DNA from: Polynucleobacter sp. MWH-UH2A
Lineage (GTDB): Bacteria > Pseudomonadota > Gammaproteobacteria > Burkholderiales > Burkholderiaceae
NCBI RefSeq assembly: GCF_018687195.1
Contig: NZ_CP061321.1
Coordinates: 1 to 64,000 of the forward strand
Length of the DNA stretch: 64,000 nt
Direction: 5' to 3'
Part shown: one piece after another, positions 44,557 through 57,574 of the stretch
How positions within the stretch are numbered: the stretch's first letter is position 1
How the letters are laid out: each line of letters opens with the position of its first letter
Program-made: the position numbers and the translations under genes
Notes under the pieces: model-generated
The model's database searches: none
Told to the model about the DNA's origin: nothing
Seen by the model: the letters and a program-made list of their open reading frames with translations, nothing else

Positions 44557-47500
44557 ATGAACTATAGCTTCACCGAACGCAAGCGAGTCCGTAAAAGCTT
44601 TGCTAAGCGAGTAAACAACCATCAGGTTCCTTACCTGATCGCAACGCAGCTGGAGTCCTACGCTAAATTTTTACAGGCTGATAAGCCGGCAATGTCTCGT
44701 CTTACTGAGGGACTTCAAGCCGCCTTTACATCAGCATTCCCAATTGTGTCTAACAACGGCTATGCGCGTATGGAATACGTGTCTTACCAGTTGTCACAGC
44801 CACCGTTTGACGTTAAAGAATGTCAACAACGTGGTTACACATATCACTCTGCCTTACGCGCAAAAGTTCGCTTGATTATTTATGATCGCGAAGCGCCTAC
44901 TAAGGTGAAAGAAGTAAAAGAGAGCGAAGTCTACATGGGTGAAATTCCACTCATGACAGAAAACGGCTCTTTTGTGATTAACGGTACTGAGCGCGTAATC
45001 GTTTCTCAGTTGCACCGTTCCCCAGGCGTGTTCTTTGAACACGATAAGGGTAAAACACATAGCTCTGGTAAGTTGCTGTTCTCAGCACGCATCATTCCTT
45101 ACCGTGGTTCATGGCTCGATTTCGAGTTTGATCCAAAAGATATTCTGTATTTCCGTGTTGACCGTCGTCGTAAGATGCCAGTCACCATTTTGCTTAAGGC
45201 AATTGGTCTAAATAACGAGCAGATTCTTGCAAACTTCTTCAACTTTGATCATTTCTCATTGACTGCCAACGGTGCATCAATGGAATTTGTTCCAGAGCGT
45301 TTGCGCGGTCAGTTGGCAAGCTTTGATGTGGTTGATAAGAATGGCGTTGTTGTCATTCAAAAAGACAAGCGCATCAATGCAAAGCACATTCGTGAACTCG
45401 AAGCTGCTAAGACAAAGACAATCGCTGTACCAGATGACTATTTAGTTGGTCGTGTGGTTGCACGCAATATTGTTGATCCAGATTCTGGTGAAATCTTGGC
45501 TTACGCTAATGATGAAATCACTGAAGAGTTGTTGGCGACATTGCGCGATGCCGGTATCAAGCAATTAGAAACAATCTATACCAATGATTTGGATTCTGGT
45601 GCGTACATTTCTCAGACATTGCGTACTGATGAAACTGCTGATCAAACAGCTGCTCGTATCGCCATCTACCGTATGATGCGTCCTGGTGAGCCTCCAACAG
45701 AAGATGCTGTTGAAGCCTTGTTCCAGCGCTTGTTCTATAGCGAAGACACATACGATTTATCTCGAGTTGGCCGCATGAAGGTTAATAGCCGTCTTGGTCG
45801 TGCCGAGATGGAGGGTCCAATGGTCTTGTCGAACGAAGATATTCTCGACACCATTAAATCCCTCGTAGATTTACGTAACGGCAAAGGCGAAGTAGACGAT
45901 ATCGATCACTTAGGTAATCGTCGTGTACGTTGCGTTGGCGAATTGGCTGAAAACCAATTCCGCGCTGGTTTGTCACGTGTAGAGCGTGCGGTTAAAGAAC
46001 GTCTCGGCCAAGCCGAAACAGAAAACCTCATGCCGCATGATTTGATTAACAGCAAACCAATCTCTTCTGCGATTCGTGAGTTCTTCGGTTCTTCACAGTT
46101 GTCCCAGTTTATGGACCAAACTAACCCACTCTCAGAGATCACGCACAAGCGTCGTATTTCTGCATTGGGACCTGGTGGTTTGACACGTGAGCGCGCTGGT
46201 TTCGAAGTGCGTGACGTGCATCCAACTCACTATGGACGTGTTTGCCCAATCGAAACTCCAGAAGGACCAAACATTGGCTTGATCAACTCACTCGCGTTAT
46301 TTGCGCGTTTGAATGAGCATGGCTTCCTCGAGACTCCATACCGCAAGGTTTCCAATAGCAAGGTAAGCGATGAAGTGGTTTATCTCTCTGCGATTGAAGA
46401 AGCAAAGTATGTGATTGCTCAGGCAAATGCGACGATCGACAAAAACGGTAAGTTGGCTGACGAATTGGTTTCTGCTCGTCAAGCTGGCGAAACCATGATG
46501 GTTGGCCCAGAGCGCATTGATTTCATCGACGTTGCTCCTAGCCAGATCGTTTCTGCAGCGGCTTCACTAGTTCCATTCCTGGAGCATGATGATGCGAACC
46601 GTGCATTGATGGGTGCAAACATGCAACGTCAAGCGGTTCCTTGCTTGCGTCCAGATAAGCCATTGGTAGGTACTGGTTTAGAGCGCATCGTTGCGGTTGA
46701 CTCTGGCACTGTTGTATTGGCTAACCGCGGCGGTATCGTGGATTATGTTGATGCGAACCGTGTTGTGATTCGTGTGAACGATGATGAAACTGCTGCTGGT
46801 GAAGTTGGTGTGGATATTTACAACCTCATCAAGTACACCCGTTCAAATCAAAATACCAATATCAACCAACGTCCAATCGTGAAGGTTGGCGATCGTGTAG
46901 CCCGCGGTGACGTGGTTGCTGACGGCGCATCTACCGATTTGGGTGAATTGGCATTAGGTCAGAATATGACTGTGGCATTTATGCCATGGAACGGATATAA
47001 CTTCGAAGATTCAATCTTGATTTCTGAGAAGGTTGTAGCTGATGATCGCTATACCTCTATTCATATTGAAGAATTGTCTGTAGTTGCTCGTGATACCAAA
47101 CTTGGTTCAGAAGAAATTACGCGCGATATCTCCAATTTGGCAGAGTCACAACTCTCCCGTTTGGATGAGAGTGGCATTGTGTACATCGGTGCCGAAGTTG
47201 AGGCTGGCGACGTATTGGTTGGTAAGGTCACTCCTAAGGGCGAGACTACTCTCACTCCTGAAGAAAAGCTCCTGCGCGCGATCTTCGGTGAAAAAGCGTC
47301 TGATGTTAAAGACACTTCTTTGCGCGTTCCATCGGGTATGGTTGGTACGGTTATTGATGTTCAAGTCTTCACTCGTGAAGGTATTGAGCGCGATGCCCGT
47401 GCACAGTCGATTATTCAAGAAGAATTGCAACGCTATCGCTTGGACTTGAATGACCAGTTGCGTATTGTTGAAGGCGATGCCTTCATGCGTTTAGAAAAGC

Positions 47501-48657
47501 TGTTGGTTGGCAAAGTTGCTAACGGCGGCCCTAAGAAATTAGCTAAAGGCACCAAGATCGACAAGGATTACCTTGCTGATTTGGATAAATACCATTGGTT
47601 TGATATTCGTCCAGCAGATGATGAAGTTGCTTCACAAGTTGAGGCGATCAAATCTTCTATCGAAGCGAAGCGTAAACAGTTTGATGAGGCGTTCGAAGAG
47701 AAGCGTACCAAGCTTACCCAAGGCGATGATTTACAGCCTGGCGTAACGAAGATGGTTAAGGTCTACCTAGCTGTTAAGCGTCGCTTGCAGCCTGGAGACA
47801 AGATGGCTGGTCGTCACGGTAACAAAGGTGTGGTTTCTAAGATTGCTCCTGCGGAAGATATGCCATTTATGGCTGACGGACGTCCTGTTGATATCGTCTT
47901 GAATCCATTGGGCGTTCCTTCACGTATGAACGTTGGCCAGATCTTGGAAACCCACTTAGGTTGGGCTGCTCAAGGTATTGGTAAGCGTATCGATGAAATG
48001 GTTCGTCAACAAGCCAAGCAAGCTGAACTTCGTAAGTTCTTCAAGCAGCTTTACAACGAAACTGGTCGTCAAGAAGACATCGACAATTTCACTGATGAGC
48101 AAATCAATGCATTGGCTGAGAACTTGCGCCAAGGCTTGCCATTTGCAACCCCAGTGTTTGACGGTGCTACCGAGGCTGAAATTGGTCGCATGCTTGAATT
48201 GGCATACCCAGAAGAAGTTGCCAAGTCATTGCAGATGACTCCATCACGCCAGCAAATGGTTCTGTTTGATGGTCGTACTGGTGATCAGTTCGAGCGTCCT
48301 GTAACTGTTGGCGTAATGCACGTCTTGAAACTTCACCACTTGGTTGATGACAAGATGCATGCTCGTTCAACCGGACCTTACTCATTAGTAACGCAGCAGC
48401 CATTGGGCGGTAAAGCCCAGTTTGGTGGTCAGCGCTTTGGTGAGATGGAAGTCTGGGCCCTCGAAGCATACGGTGCTTCATATGTCTTGCAAGAAATGCT
48501 GACAGTGAAGTCCGATGACGTCACAGGCCGAACCAAGGTTTATGAAAACATCGTCAAGGGCGAGCACACGATTGATGCTGGTATGCCCGAATCCTTCAAC
48601 GTTCTGGTGAAAGAGATCCGTTCGTTAGGTATTGACATTGACATGGAGCGCAACTGA
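44557..48657 (+). CDS. rpoB: RNA polymerase subunit beta
   Basis: Large catalytic subunit of RNA polymerase, 1366 residues. The N-terminus [15 protein letters not shown] is the family start, and GGAG (44548-44551) lies 5 bases before the ATG, so an in-frame ATG at 44500 is rejected. The rifampicin region reads [30 protein letters not shown], the wild-type pattern. It is followed by rpoC after one base. Confidence 0.99.
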   Translation: MNYSFTERKRVRKSFAKRVNNHQVPYLIATQLESYAKFLQADKPAMSRLTEGLQAAFTSAFPIVSNNGYARMEYVSYQLSQPPFDVKECQQRGYTYHSALRAKVRLIIYDREAPTKVKEVKESEVYMGEIPLMTENGSFVINGTERVIVSQLHRSPGVFFEHDKGKTHSSGKLLFSARIIPYRGSWLDFEFDPKDILYFRVDRRRKMPVTILLKAIGLNNEQILANFFNFDHFSLTANGASMEFVPERLRGQLASFDVVDKNGVVVIQKDKRINAKHIRELEAAKTKTIAVPDDYLVGRVVARNIVDPDSGEILAYANDEITEELLATLRDAGIKQLETIYTNDLDSGAYISQTLRTDETADQTAARIAIYRMMRPGEPPTEDAVEALFQRLFYSEDTYDLSRVGRMKVNSRLGRAEMEGPMVLSNEDILDTIKSLVDLRNGKGEVDDIDHLGNRRVRCVGELAENQFRAGLSRVERAVKERLGQAETENLMPHDLINSKPISSAIREFFGSSQLSQFMDQTNPLSEITHKRRISALGPGGLTRERAGFEVRDVHPTHYGRVCPIETPEGPNIGLINSLALFARLNEHGFLETPYRKVSNSKVSDEVVYLSAIEEAKYVIAQANATIDKNGKLADELVSARQAGETMMVGPERIDFIDVAPSQIVSAAASLVPFLEHDDANRALMGANMQRQAVPCLRPDKPLVGTGLERIVAVDSGTVVLANRGGIVDYVDANRVVIRVNDDETAAGEVGVDIYNLIKYTRSNQNTNINQRPIVKVGDRVARGDVVADGASTDLGELALGQNMTVAFMPWNGYNFEDSILISEKVVADDRYTSIHIEELSVVARDTKLGSEEITRDISNLAESQLSRLDESGIVYIGAEVEAGDVLVGKVTPKGETTLTPEEKLLRAIFGEKASDVKDTSLRVPSGMVGTVIDVQVFTREGIERDARAQSIIQEELQRYRLDLNDQLRIVEGDAFMRLEKLLVGKVANGGPKKLAKGTKIDKDYLADLDKYHWFDIRPADDEVASQVEAIKSSIEAKRKQFDEAFEEKRTKLTQGDDLQPGVTKMVKVYLAVKRRLQPGDKMAGRHGNKGVVSKIAPAEDMPFMADGRPVDIVLNPLGVPSRMNVGQILETHLGWAAQGIGKRIDEMVRQQAKQAELRKFFKQLYNETGRQEDIDNFTDEQINALAENLRQGLPFATPVFDGATEAEIGRMLELAYPEEVAKSLQMTPSRQQMVLFDGRTGDQFERPVTVGVMHVLKLHHLVDDKMHARSTGPYSLVTQQPLGGKAQFGGQRFGEMEVWALEAYGASYVLQEMLTVKSDDVTGRTKVYENIVKGEHTIDAGMPESFNVLVKEIRSLGIDIDMERN

Positions 48658-48658
48658 T

Positions 48659-51600
48659 ATGAAAGCATTGCTCGATTTATTTAAGCAAACGCAGGGTGAT
48701 GAGCAGTTTGATGTCATCAAGATTGGCCTCGCATCCCCTGAGAAAATTCGCTCATGGTCTTTTGGTGAAGTACGCAAACCAGAAACCATCAACTACCGGA
48801 CTTTTAAGCCCGAGCGTGATGGTTTGTTCTGTGCCAAGATTTTTGGACCAACCAAAGACTACGAGTGCTTATGCGGTAAGTACAAGCGCTTAAAGTTCCG
48901 TGGCGTTATCTGCGAGAAGTGTGGTGTTGAAGTTACTCTCGCTAAGGTACGTCGTGAGCGCATGGGCCACATTGAGTTGGCAGCCCCTGTAGCGCATATT
49001 TGGTTCCTTAAGTCCTTGCCATCCCGTTTGGGCATGGTTCTTGATATGACATTGCGTGATATCGAGCGCGTTCTTTACTTTGAAGCATATGTAGTGGTGG
49101 ATCCTGGCATGACTCCTGAAGGCGCGATGAAGCGCGGTCAGATCATGTCTGAAGATGAGTACATTGCTAAGACTGAAGAATATGGTGACGGTGCGTTTAC
49201 TGCCATCATGGGCGCGGAAGGTATTCGTGAACTCTTGCGTTCGATTGATATCGATCGCGAAGTAGAAACGATTCGTGCCGAATTAAAAGCAACTGGTAGC
49301 GATGCCAAGATCAAGAAATACGCTAAGCGCTTAAAAGTGCTTGAGGCATTCCAAAGCTCAGGCATTAAGCCTGACTGGATGATCATGGAAGTGTTGCCAG
49401 TATTGCCACCAGAGTTGCGTCCATTGGTGCCATTGGATGGCGGTCGCTTTGCTACTTCTGATTTGAACGACCTCTATCGTCGTGTGATTAACCGTAACAA
49501 TCGCTTGAAGCGCTTGTTAGAGTTGCGCGCACCAGAGATCATCGTTCGTAACGAAAAGCGTATGTTGCAAGAAGCAGTTGACTCATTGCTCGACAACGGT
49601 CGTCGCGGTAAGGCTATGACTGGCGCTAACAAGCGTCCTCTCAAGTCCTTGGCTGAGATGATTAAAGGTAAGAGCGGTCGCTTCCGTCAAAACTTGCTCG
49701 GTAAACGTGTTGACTACTCTGGTCGTTCAGTGATCGTGGTTGGTCCTACATTGAAATTGCATCAGTGCGGTTTACCAAAATTGATGGCGCTCGAGTTGTT
49801 CAAGCCATTTATTTTTAACAAGCTTGAGACTCTAGGCATTGCAACCACAATCAAGGCTGCAAAGAAAGAAGTTGAAAGCCAGACGCCAATCGTTTGGGAC
49901 ATTCTCGAAGAAGTGATTCGTGAACATCCAATCATGTTGAACCGTGCGCCTACATTGCACCGTCTCGGTATTCAGGCTTTCGAGCCAATGCTGATTGAAG
50001 GCAAGGCAATCCAATTGCACCCATTAGTCTGCGCGGCATTTAACGCGGACTTTGACGGCGACCAAATGGCGGTTCACGTTCCTTTGTCGCTCGAAGCGCA
50101 AATGGAAGCACGTACATTGATGTTGGCCTCGAACAACGTATTGTTCCCAGCTAACGGCGAGCCATCTATCGTTCCTTCACAGGACGTGGTGTTGGGTCTG
50201 TACTACGCTACACGTGACAAGATCAACGGCAAAGGCGAAGGCATGGTTTTCGCCAACATTACTGAAGTAGTGCGCGCATACGAAGCAGGCCAAGTTGAAT
50301 TGGCTTCCCGTGTTGCTGTGCGTATTACTGAATATGACATCGTGGACAAAAAGGCAGAAGGCGATGCGCGTTTTGCTGAAAAGACCAAGATCTATCAAAC
50401 TTCAGTTGGCCGTGCAATCTTGTCTGAGATTTTGCCTAAGGGCATGTCTTTTGAGGAAATTAATAAGCCTTTGAAGAAAAAAGAAATCTCACGCTTGATC
50501 AACACTTCATTCCGTAAGTGCGGCTTGCGCGAGACTGTGATTTTTGCTGATCGCTTGTTGCAGTCTGGTTTCCGCTTGGCTACTAAGGCCGGCATCTCGA
50601 TTGCCATCGACGATATGTTGATTCCAACCTCTAAAGATCGCATCATCACTGAAGCGTCTACCAAGGTTAAGGAATATGACAAGCAGTTCATGTCAGGTCT
50701 TGTAACCAATCAAGAGCGTTATAACAACGTGGTTGATATTTGGGGCGCCGCTGGTGACCAAGTTGGTAAGGCCATGATGGATGAGTTGTCACACGTTGAC
50801 GTACTCGACCGTAACGGTAAAACTGCTCGCCAGGAATCTTTTAACTCCATCTACATGATGGCAGACTCTGGTGCGCGTGGATCTGCTGCGCAGATTCGTC
50901 AGTTGGCTGGTATGCGTGGTTTGATGGCTAAGCCTGATGGCTCCATTATTGAAACCCCAATTACTGCGAACTTCCGTGAAGGCTTGAACGTGTTGCAGTA
51001 CTTCATTTCCACCCACGGTGCTCGTAAAGGTCTAGCCGATACTGCGTTGAAGACAGCGAACTCCGGATACTTGACACGTCGTTTGTGTGACGTCACTCAA
51101 GATCTCGTGGTGATCGAAGAGGATTGCGGCGCAACTACTGGTGTAACCATGAAGGCGCTGGTTGAGGGCGGCGAGATTATCGAAGCATTGCGCGATCGTA
51201 TTTTGGGTCGTGTATGCATCGGCGATGTTGTTCATCCTGACACACAAGAAGTAATCGTTCCGAACGACACATTGCTTGATGAAGATCACGTTGATCAAAT
51301 CGTGGCATTGGGTATCGACGAAGTGAAGGTTCGTACAGTACTTTCTTGCCAAACTCGTTACGGTTTGTGCGCGAAGTGTTATGGACGTGACTTAGGTCGC
51401 GGTGGTTTGGTGAACGTTGGTGAGGCAGTTGGTGTGATTGCTGCTCAGTCAATCGGCGAGCCAGGCACACAGTTGACCATGCGTACCTTCCACATTGGTG
51501 GCGCGGCATCACGCGCTTTGGTTGCAAGCAATATTGAAGCCAAATCGAATGGTTCTTTGAAGTTCTCCGGCACGATGCGTGTTGTGAAGAATGCGAAGGG

Positions 51601-52921
51601 CGAGCAGATTGTGATTTCACGTTCTGGTGAAGCCTTGATCGTTGATGACAATGGTCGTGAGCGCGAGCGTCACAAAGTTCCTTACGGCGCAACTCTCTTG
51701 TTAAAAGAAGGTGCGGCAGTGAAGGCTGGCGCAAGCTTGGCGACATGGGATCCGTTAACACGTCCGATTATTTCTGAGTACGCTGGTATCGCTCGCTTCG
51801 ACAACGTTGAAGAAGGCGTAACTGTTGCTAAGCAGGTTGACGAAGTGACTGGTCTTTCCACTTTGGTGGTCATTGACGGTAAGCGTCGTTCTGCGGCAAG
51901 CAAAGGCGTTCGCCCAGTGATCAACTTGGTTGATGACAAGGGCAATGATGTGATGATCGCTGGTACTGATCACCCAGTAAACATTGGCCTCCAAGTGGGC
52001 GCTTTGATTACTGTTAAAGACGGTCAGAAGGTTGAAGTCGGTGAAGTATTGGCACGTATTCCAATCGAATCACAGAAGACTCGCGACATTACCGGTGGTT
52101 TGCCACGCGTTGCAGAATTGTTCGAAGCGCGCTCACCAAAAGATGCAGCAGTATTGGCGAAAGTGACCGGAACAGTTTCCTTCGGTAAAGAAACCAAAGG
52201 TAAACAACGTTTGGTCATTACCGATATGGATGGTGAAGCCAATGAATTCTTGATTCCGAAAGAGAAGCAAGTACTCGTTCACGACGGTCAAGTGGTGAAC
52301 AAGGGCGAGATGATTGTGGAAGGCCCTGCTGATCCACATGACATCTTGACTCTCAAAGGCATCGAAGAGTTGGCGATTTACATCGTTGATGAAGTGCAAG
52401 ACGTTTATCGTTTGCAAGGTGTGAAGATCAATGACAAGCACATTGAAGTAATCGTGCGTCAGATGTTGCGTCGTGTTCAGGTAACTGATCCAGGCGAAAC
52501 CTCATTCATCCCTGGCGAACAAGTTGAGCGTTCCAAGCTTTATGACGAGAATGATCGCGTGATCGCTGAAGGTAAGCGTCCAGCTTCGTTTGACAATGTA
52601 TTGCTTGGTATTACTAAGGCATCTTTGTCTACCGACAGCTTCATCTCAGCGGCTTCTTTCCAAGAAACCACCCGTGTATTGACCGAAGCAGCCATTATGG
52701 GCAAGACCGATACACTCCGTGGCCTCAAGGAAAACGTCATTATTGGTCGTCTGATCCCTGCTGGTACCGGCTTGTCTTATCGCCGTGCTCGCAAGGTCAG
52801 GGAGCAATTCGAGCGTGATCGCGCTCAAATGATTGCTGCCGAGGAAGAGGCAATGGCTAGCGCCCCTGTGGAAATAGAGGCTGAAGTCATCGCTCCTACT
52901 GGGGAGGCTGATCCAAGCTAA
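48659..52921 (+). CDS. rpoC: RNA polymerase subunit beta'
   Basis: Catalytic subunit of RNA polymerase, 1420 residues. The ATG at 48659 gives the standard start [10 protein letters not shown]; an earlier in-frame ATG inside rpoB is rejected. The active-site motif NADFDGD (462-468) holds the three Mg-binding Asp residues, and zinc-binding Cys pairs are present near the N-terminus (CLCGKYK, CEKCGVE). A strong terminator follows. Confidence 0.99.
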   Translation: MKALLDLFKQTQGDEQFDVIKIGLASPEKIRSWSFGEVRKPETINYRTFKPERDGLFCAKIFGPTKDYECLCGKYKRLKFRGVICEKCGVEVTLAKVRRERMGHIELAAPVAHIWFLKSLPSRLGMVLDMTLRDIERVLYFEAYVVVDPGMTPEGAMKRGQIMSEDEYIAKTEEYGDGAFTAIMGAEGIRELLRSIDIDREVETIRAELKATGSDAKIKKYAKRLKVLEAFQSSGIKPDWMIMEVLPVLPPELRPLVPLDGGRFATSDLNDLYRRVINRNNRLKRLLELRAPEIIVRNEKRMLQEAVDSLLDNGRRGKAMTGANKRPLKSLAEMIKGKSGRFRQNLLGKRVDYSGRSVIVVGPTLKLHQCGLPKLMALELFKPFIFNKLETLGIATTIKAAKKEVESQTPIVWDILEEVIREHPIMLNRAPTLHRLGIQAFEPMLIEGKAIQLHPLVCAAFNADFDGDQMAVHVPLSLEAQMEARTLMLASNNVLFPANGEPSIVPSQDVVLGLYYATRDKINGKGEGMVFANITEVVRAYEAGQVELASRVAVRITEYDIVDKKAEGDARFAEKTKIYQTSVGRAILSEILPKGMSFEEINKPLKKKEISRLINTSFRKCGLRETVIFADRLLQSGFRLATKAGISIAIDDMLIPTSKDRIITEASTKVKEYDKQFMSGLVTNQERYNNVVDIWGAAGDQVGKAMMDELSHVDVLDRNGKTARQESFNSIYMMADSGARGSAAQIRQLAGMRGLMAKPDGSIIETPITANFREGLNVLQYFISTHGARKGLADTALKTANSGYLTRRLCDVTQDLVVIEEDCGATTGVTMKALVEGGEIIEALRDRILGRVCIGDVVHPDTQEVIVPNDTLLDEDHVDQIVALGIDEVKVRTVLSCQTRYGLCAKCYGRDLGRGGLVNVGEAVGVIAAQSIGEPGTQLTMRTFHIGGAASRALVASNIEAKSNGSLKFSGTMRVVKNAKGEQIVISRSGEALIVDDNGRERERHKVPYGATLLLKEGAAVKAGASLATWDPLTRPIISEYAGIARFDNVEEGVTVAKQVDEVTGLSTLVVIDGKRRSAASKGVRPVINLVDDKGNDVMIAGTDHPVNIGLQVGALITVKDGQKVEVGEVLARIPIESQKTRDITGGLPRVAELFEARSPKDAAVLAKVTGTVSFGKETKGKQRLVITDMDGEANEFLIPKEKQVLVHDGQVVNKGEMIVEGPADPHDILTLKGIEELAIYIVDEVQDVYRLQGVKINDKHIEVIVRQMLRRVQVTDPGETSFIPGEQVERSKLYDENDRVIAEGKRPASFDNVLLGITKASLSTDSFISAASFQETTRVLTEAAIMGKTDTLRGLKENVIIGRLIPAGTGLSYRRARKVREQFERDRAQMIAAEEEAMASAPVEIEAEVIAPTGEADPS

Positions 52922-52931
52922 TTTGGTAATT

Positions 52932-52953
52932 CTGGCCACAAATGGCCAGTTTT
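52932..52953 (+). terminator. Terminator after rpoC
   Basis: A perfect 7-bp stem CTGGCCA / TGGCCAG (52932-52938 and 52943-52949) with loop CAAA and a TTTT tail. It ends the rplJL-rpoBC unit. Confidence 0.88.
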
Positions 52954-52965
52954 CCCCCATTTAGG

Positions 52966-52994
52966 TTGACGGGGAAGGCTGGCCAAGCTAGAAT
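52966..52994 (+). promoter_or_regulatory. Promoter of the str operon (rpsL-rpsG-fusA-tuf)
   Basis: TTGACG (52966-52971) and TAGAAT (52989-52994) are 17 bases apart, each one base off consensus. They lie 13 bases after the rpoC terminator and leave a leader of about 100 bases before rpsL. Confidence 0.8.
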
Positions 52995-53099
52995 GCTGAG
53001 TTCTACTGATTCAGAAGAGGGTCTTTTTGACCTAGAAATTCTCTAAGTCATTGATTTTCTTGAAGAAAGCAACAAAGAAGTACTAACCGAGCTATTTTT

Positions 53100-53480
53100 A
53101 TGCCAACAATTAATCAACTATTACGCAAGCCAAGAACAAGGCTTACCGTTAAAAGCAAGAGCCCTGCGCTGCAAAACAGCCCGCAGCGCCGTGGTGTATG
53201 TACCCGTGTGTACACAACCACTCCTAAAAAGCCTAACTCTGCGCTTCGTAAAGTAGCCAAAGTTCGCTTAACCAATGGTTTTGAAGTGATTTCATACATT
53301 GGCGGTGAAGGCCATAACCTCCAGGAACACTCAGTAGTGTTGATTCGTGGTGGTCGTGTAAAGGACTTGCCAGGTGTGCGTTACCACATCGTTCGCGGTT
53401 CTTTGGACTTACAAGGCGTTAAAGATCGTAAGCAAGCCCGTTCTAAATACGGTGCTAAGCGCGCTAAGAAAGCTGCTTAA
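53100..53480 (+). CDS. rpsL: 30S ribosomal protein S12
   Basis: Decoding-centre protein of 126 residues, with the conserved [21 protein letters not shown] (streptomycin-sensitive form, Lys at the classical position) and [13 protein letters not shown]. The last codons and stop form a perfect hairpin with the following bases. Confidence 0.98.
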   Translation: MPTINQLLRKPRTRLTVKSKSPALQNSPQRRGVCTRVYTTTPKKPNSALRKVAKVRLTNGFEVISYIGGEGHNLQEHSVVLIRGGRVKDLPGVRYHIVRGSLDLQGVKDRKQARSKYGAKRAKKAA

Positions 53481-53498
53481 TTTTTTAATTAAGCAGCT
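53471..53498 (+). promoter_or_regulatory. Hairpin overlapping the rpsL stop codon
   Basis: AGCTGCTTAATT / AATTAAGCAGCT (53471-53482 and 53487-53498) form a perfect 12-bp stem with loop TTTT; the rpsL TAA is inside the 5' arm. The tail GTAGTTTTGC is only partly T-rich, so this may be an attenuator or processing site between S12 and S7. A second stem GGGTAGTTCA / TGAATTACCC (53608-53629) lies just before rpsG and may be the S7-binding repressor site. Confidence 0.55.
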
Positions 53499-53652
53499 GT
53501 AGTTTTGCAGTAAGCAATTTGTAGTAGGTCATTGTTTGTCAGACTTTAAAGACAAGTAAGTGGCTGTTCCGTTTAGGAATTTTCTTAAATAGTAGGACAG
53601 CCGGAGCGGGTAGTTCATGTGAATTACCCCTAACTGAACTGAAGGAGTAGTT

Positions 53653-54123
53653 ATGCCACGTCGTCGTGAAGTTCCCAAACGGGAAATTTTGCCGGATCCA
53701 AAATTCGGTAATGTAGAAGTAGCTAAATTCATGAACGTCCTGATGTTGGACGGCAAGAAATCGGTTGCAGAGCGTATCGTTTACGGTGCCTTTGATCACA
53801 TCGAGAAAAAAGCAAACAAAGAACCCCTCGAAATTTTTTCAACTGCTATGGGCAATGTAAAGCCAATGGTTGAAGTGAAGAGCCGTCGTGTTGGCGGTGC
53901 TAACTACCAAGTTCCTGTTGAAGTTCGCCCATCACGTCGTTCCGCTTTGGCAATGCGCTGGTTGCGCGAGGCTGCTAAGAAGCGTGGCGAAAAATCAATG
54001 GCGCAACGTTTGGCTAACGAATTATTAGAGGCTGCTGAAGGTCGTGGCGGCGCAATGAAGAAGCGTGAAGAAGTTCACCGTATGGCAGAAGCTAATAAAG
54101 CTTTCTCACATTTCCGCTTCTAA
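53653..54123 (+). CDS. rpsG: 30S ribosomal protein S7
   Basis: Primary binder of the 16S 3' domain and, in E. coli, repressor of the str operon. The 156 residues start [20 protein letters not shown], the normal family start. A GAAGGAG ribosome binding site lies at about 53640. A 172-base gap to rpsL may hold the S7 control site. Confidence 0.98.
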   Translation: MPRRREVPKREILPDPKFGNVEVAKFMNVLMLDGKKSVAERIVYGAFDHIEKKANKEPLEIFSTAMGNVKPMVEVKSRRVGGANYQVPVEVRPSRRSALAMRWLREAAKKRGEKSMAQRLANELLEAAEGRGGAMKKREEVHRMAEANKAFSHFRF

Positions 54124-54150
54124 TCCAATAGTTAAGAAAAGGCACCAACA

Positions 54151-56253
54151 GTGGCACGAAAAACCCCCATCGATAAATACCGCAACATTGGTATTTCTGC
54201 GCACATTGACGCAGGTAAGACAACAACTACAGAACGCGTTTTGTTCTACACCGGTGTTAATCACAAGATCGGTGAAGTGCATGATGGCGCAGCTACCATG
54301 GACTGGATGGAGCAAGAGCAAGAGCGTGGTATCACGATTACTTCTGCTGCTACCACTACCTTCTGGAAGGGCATGGCAGGTAATATGCCTGAGCACCGTA
54401 TCAATATTATTGATACCCCAGGACACGTAGACTTTACGATTGAAGTTGAACGTTCAATGCGCGTTTTAGATGGCGCTTGCATGGTTTACTGTGCGGTAGG
54501 TGGTGTACAGCCACAATCTGAAACTGTTTGGCGTCAAGCAAACAAATACCAAGTTCCTCGTTTAGCGTTTGTAAACAAGATGGACCGTACTGGTGCGAAC
54601 TTCTTCAAGGTTTATGACCAAATGAGAACTCGCCTTAAAGCAAATCCAATCTTGATTCAGATTCCAATTGGTGCTGAAGAAAATTTCAAAGGCGTTATCG
54701 ACTTGGTAAAGATGAAAGCCATCATTTGGGATGACGCTTCACAAGGCACCAAGTTCACCTACGAAGATATTCCTGCTGAGTTACAAGCTTCTGCTGAAGA
54801 GTGGCGCGAGAAGATGCTCGAAGCTGCTGCAGAGAGCTCAGAAGAGTTAATGGAAAAGTATCTCGGTGGCGAAGGCTTGACTGAGGAAGAAATTAAAAAG
54901 GCTTTACGTCAACGTACTATCGCCAATGAAATCGTTCCAATGTTGTGTGGAACAGCATTTAAGAACAAAGGTGTTCAGGCGATGTTGGATGCGGTGGTTG
55001 AGTTGTTGCCATCCCCATTAGATGTTCCACCAGTTCCATGTGAATTGGAAGACGGTACACCTGCGGAGCGTAAAGCAGCTGATGATGAGAAGTTCTCTGC
55101 ATTGGCATTTAAGATCATGACTGACCCATTCGTTGGTCAGCTCATCTTCTTCCGTGTTTACTCAGGTGTAATGAAGTCTGGCGACACCATCTATAACCCA
55201 ATTAAGGGTAAGAAAGAGCGTGTTGGCCGTTTATTGCAAATGCATGCAAACCAACGTGAAGAAATTAAAGAAGTTTATGCAGGTGATATCGCTGCAGCAG
55301 TTGGTTTGAAAGATGCAACTACTGGCGAAACATTGTGCGATCCAGACAGCATCGTGATTTTGGAGCGTATGGTATTCCCAGAGCCTGTGATTTCTCAAGC
55401 TGTAGAGCCAAAGACAAAAGCTGACCAAGAAAAAATGGGTCTTGCATTGAACCGCTTGGCTCAAGAAGATCCTTCATTCCGCGTGAAGACAGATGAAGAA
55501 TCTGGTCAGACCATTATTTCCGGTATGGGCGAGCTCCACTTGGAAATTTTGGTGGATCGTATGAAGCGTGAATTCGGCGTTGAAGCAACTGTTGGTAAGC
55601 CGCAAGTTGCCTATCGCGAAACGATTCGTAAGGTTTGCGATGAAGTTGAAGGTAAGTTTGTTAAGCAGTCTGGTGGTCGCGGTCAATACGGTCACGTTGT
55701 ATTGAAGCTCGAACCACAAGAGCCAGGCAAAGGTTTTGAGTTCGTTGACGCTATTAAGGGCGGTGTAGTTCCACGTGAATACATTCCTGCGGTAGAAAAG
55801 GGCATCATCGAAACATTGAACTCCGGTATTTTGGCTGGTTATCCAGTTGTAGATATCAAAGCAACATTGTTCTTCGGTTCATACCATGACGTTGACTCCA
55901 ATGAAAACGCATTTAAGATGGCGGGCTCTATGGCGTTCAAAGACGGTATGCGTAAAGCAGCCCCTGTGTTGCTTGAGCCGATGATGGCTGTTGAAGTTGA
56001 AACACCAGAAGATTTCATGGGTAACGTAATGGGTGACCTCTCATCACGTCGCGGTATTTTGCAAGGTATGGATGACATTCCAGGTGGCGGTAAGATCGTT
56101 CGCGCTGAAGTGCCATTGGCAGAGATGTTTGGTTACTCAACAGGCTTGCGCTCGTTGACCCAAGGTCGCGCTACCTACACCATGGAATTTAAGCATTATT
56201 CCGAAGCACCTAAGAACGTTGCTGAAGCAGTCATGGCTGCTAAAGCGAAGTAA
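54151..56253 (+). CDS. fusA: Translation elongation factor G
   Basis: GTPase that drives ribosomal translocation. The 700 residues contain [15 protein letters not shown] (G1), DTPGHVDF (G3) and NKMDRTG (G4), with domains II-V following. The start codon is GTG at 54151. It lies 27 bases after rpsG and 49 bases before the second tuf copy. Confidence 0.98.
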   Translation: MARKTPIDKYRNIGISAHIDAGKTTTTERVLFYTGVNHKIGEVHDGAATMDWMEQEQERGITITSAATTTFWKGMAGNMPEHRINIIDTPGHVDFTIEVERSMRVLDGACMVYCAVGGVQPQSETVWRQANKYQVPRLAFVNKMDRTGANFFKVYDQMRTRLKANPILIQIPIGAEENFKGVIDLVKMKAIIWDDASQGTKFTYEDIPAELQASAEEWREKMLEAAAESSEELMEKYLGGEGLTEEEIKKALRQRTIANEIVPMLCGTAFKNKGVQAMLDAVVELLPSPLDVPPVPCELEDGTPAERKAADDEKFSALAFKIMTDPFVGQLIFFRVYSGVMKSGDTIYNPIKGKKERVGRLLQMHANQREEIKEVYAGDIAAAVGLKDATTGETLCDPDSIVILERMVFPEPVISQAVEPKTKADQEKMGLALNRLAQEDPSFRVKTDEESGQTIISGMGELHLEILVDRMKREFGVEATVGKPQVAYRETIRKVCDEVEGKFVKQSGGRGQYGHVVLKLEPQEPGKGFEFVDAIKGGVVPREYIPAVEKGIIETLNSGILAGYPVVDIKATLFFGSYHDVDSNENAFKMAGSMAFKDGMRKAAPVLLEPMMAVEVETPEDFMGNVMGDLSSRRGILQGMDDIPGGGKIVRAEVPLAEMFGYSTGLRSLTQGRATYTMEFKHYSEAPKNVAEAVMAAKAK

Positions 56254-56289
56254 TTTATCCACATTAATTTTGAATATTGACTAGCTAAG

Positions 56290-57497
56290 AAGGCAGACAA
56301 AAATGGCAAAAGAAAAGTTCGAGCGGACAAAACCGCACGTAAACGTAGGCACTATCGGTCACGTTGACCACGGTAAAACTACCTTGACAGCAGCAATCGC
56401 AACCGTGCTCTCAAAGGCATTCGGTGGCGAAGCTAAAGCATACGATCAGATCGATGCGGCTCCAGAAGAAAAAGCACGTGGTATTACGATTAACACAGCA
56501 CACGTTGAGTACGAAACTGCTGGTCGTCACTATGCACACGTTGACTGCCCAGGACACGCTGACTATGTAAAAAACATGATTACTGGTGCTGCGCAGATGG
56601 ACGGCGCAATCTTGGTTTGCTCTGCAGCTGACGGCCCAATGCCACAAACTCGTGAGCACATCCTCTTGGCACGTCAGGTTGGCGTTCCTTACATCGTTGT
56701 GTTCCTTAACAAGTGCGACATGGTTGACGATGCTGAATTGTTAGAGCTCGTTGAAATGGAAGTACGTGAACTCCTGTCTAAGTATGACTTCCCAGGTGAT
56801 GACACTCCAATCATCCGTGGTTCTGCAAAATTAGCATTAGAAGGCGACGAAGGCCCATTGGGTAAAGAAGCCATCATGAAATTGGCTGAAGCATTAGACA
56901 CTTACATCCCAACTCCAGAGCGTGCTGTTGACGGTGCGTTCTTGATGCCAGTAGAAGACGTGTTCTCAATCTCCGGTCGCGGTACTGTAGTAACAGGTCG
57001 TATTGAGCGCGGTATCGTTAAGGTTGGTGAAGAGATTGAAATCGTTGGTATCAAGCCAACTCTCAAAACCACTTGTACTGGTGTTGAAATGTTCCGCAAA
57101 TTGCTCGACCAAGGTCAAGCAGGCGATAACGTCGGTATCTTGTTACGCGGTACAAAACGTGAAGAAGTTGAGCGTGGCCAAGTATTGGCAAAACCTGGTT
57201 CTATCACTCCACACACTCACTTTACCGCTGAGGTTTACATCTTGGGTAAAGATGAAGGTGGTCGTCATACTCCATTCTTTAACAACTATCGTCCACAGTT
57301 CTACTTCCGTACAACGGACGTAACGGGTTCAATCGAGTTGCCAAAAGACAAAGAGATGGTGATGCCTGGTGATAACGTCACGATTACCGTCAAACTCATC
57401 GCGCCAATCGCGATGGAAGAAGGTTTGCGTTTTGCGATCCGTGAAGGTGGCCGTACTGTTGGCGCCGGCGTGGTTGCAAAGATTTTGGCTTAAGAAG
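56290..57497 (+). repeat. Long direct repeat, copy 2 (tuf gene)
   Basis: Second copy of the 1208-base repeat at 39453-40660, same orientation, offset 16,837 bases. Identity stops at the same points on both sides of tuf. Confidence 0.88.
56303..57493 (+). CDS. tuf: Translation elongation factor Tu, copy 2
   Basis: Protein identical to copy 1 (396 residues), here in the classical str operon position after fusA. A perfect DnaA-box sequence (56255-56263) lies in the fusA-tuf gap, but one such hit in 64 kb is expected by chance. The perfect sequence match to copy 1 points to ongoing gene conversion. Confidence 0.98.
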   Translation: MAKEKFERTKPHVNVGTIGHVDHGKTTLTAAIATVLSKAFGGEAKAYDQIDAAPEEKARGITINTAHVEYETAGRHYAHVDCPGHADYVKNMITGAAQMDGAILVCSAADGPMPQTREHILLARQVGVPYIVVFLNKCDMVDDAELLELVEMEVRELLSKYDFPGDDTPIIRGSAKLALEGDEGPLGKEAIMKLAEALDTYIPTPERAVDGAFLMPVEDVFSISGRGTVVTGRIERGIVKVGEEIEIVGIKPTLKTTCTGVEMFRKLLDQGQAGDNVGILLRGTKREEVERGQVLAKPGSITPHTHFTAEVYILGKDEGGRHTPFFNNYRPQFYFRTTDVTGSIELPKDKEMVMPGDNVTITVKLIAPIAMEEGLRFAIREGGRTVGAGVVAKILA

Positions 57498-57535
57498 TAG
57501 GTATTACTAGTAACAATATTTAGCGGTTTGCTAAC

Positions 57536-57574
57536 CGGTGACATCAGTGCTGCTGATGTCACCGTGCTCTTTAG
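57536..57574 (+). promoter_or_regulatory. rpsJ leader: 12-bp hairpin abutting a boxA-like element
   Basis: CGGTGACATCAG / CTGATGTCACCG (57536-57547 and 57553-57564) form a perfect 12-bp stem with loop TGCTG. The next base begins TGCTCTTTAG (57565-57574), 9 of 10 matches to the boxA consensus TGCTCTTTAA. The hairpin-boxA layout is the same as in the two rRNA antitermination elements of this window. The gene downstream encodes S10, which is NusE, the boxA-binding partner of NusB. Confidence 0.55.

Noticed and set aside
56255..56263. Perfect DnaA box TTATCCACA between fusA and tuf copy 2
   Set aside because: About 0.5 perfect matches are expected by chance in 64 kb on two strands, and no second box lies nearby.
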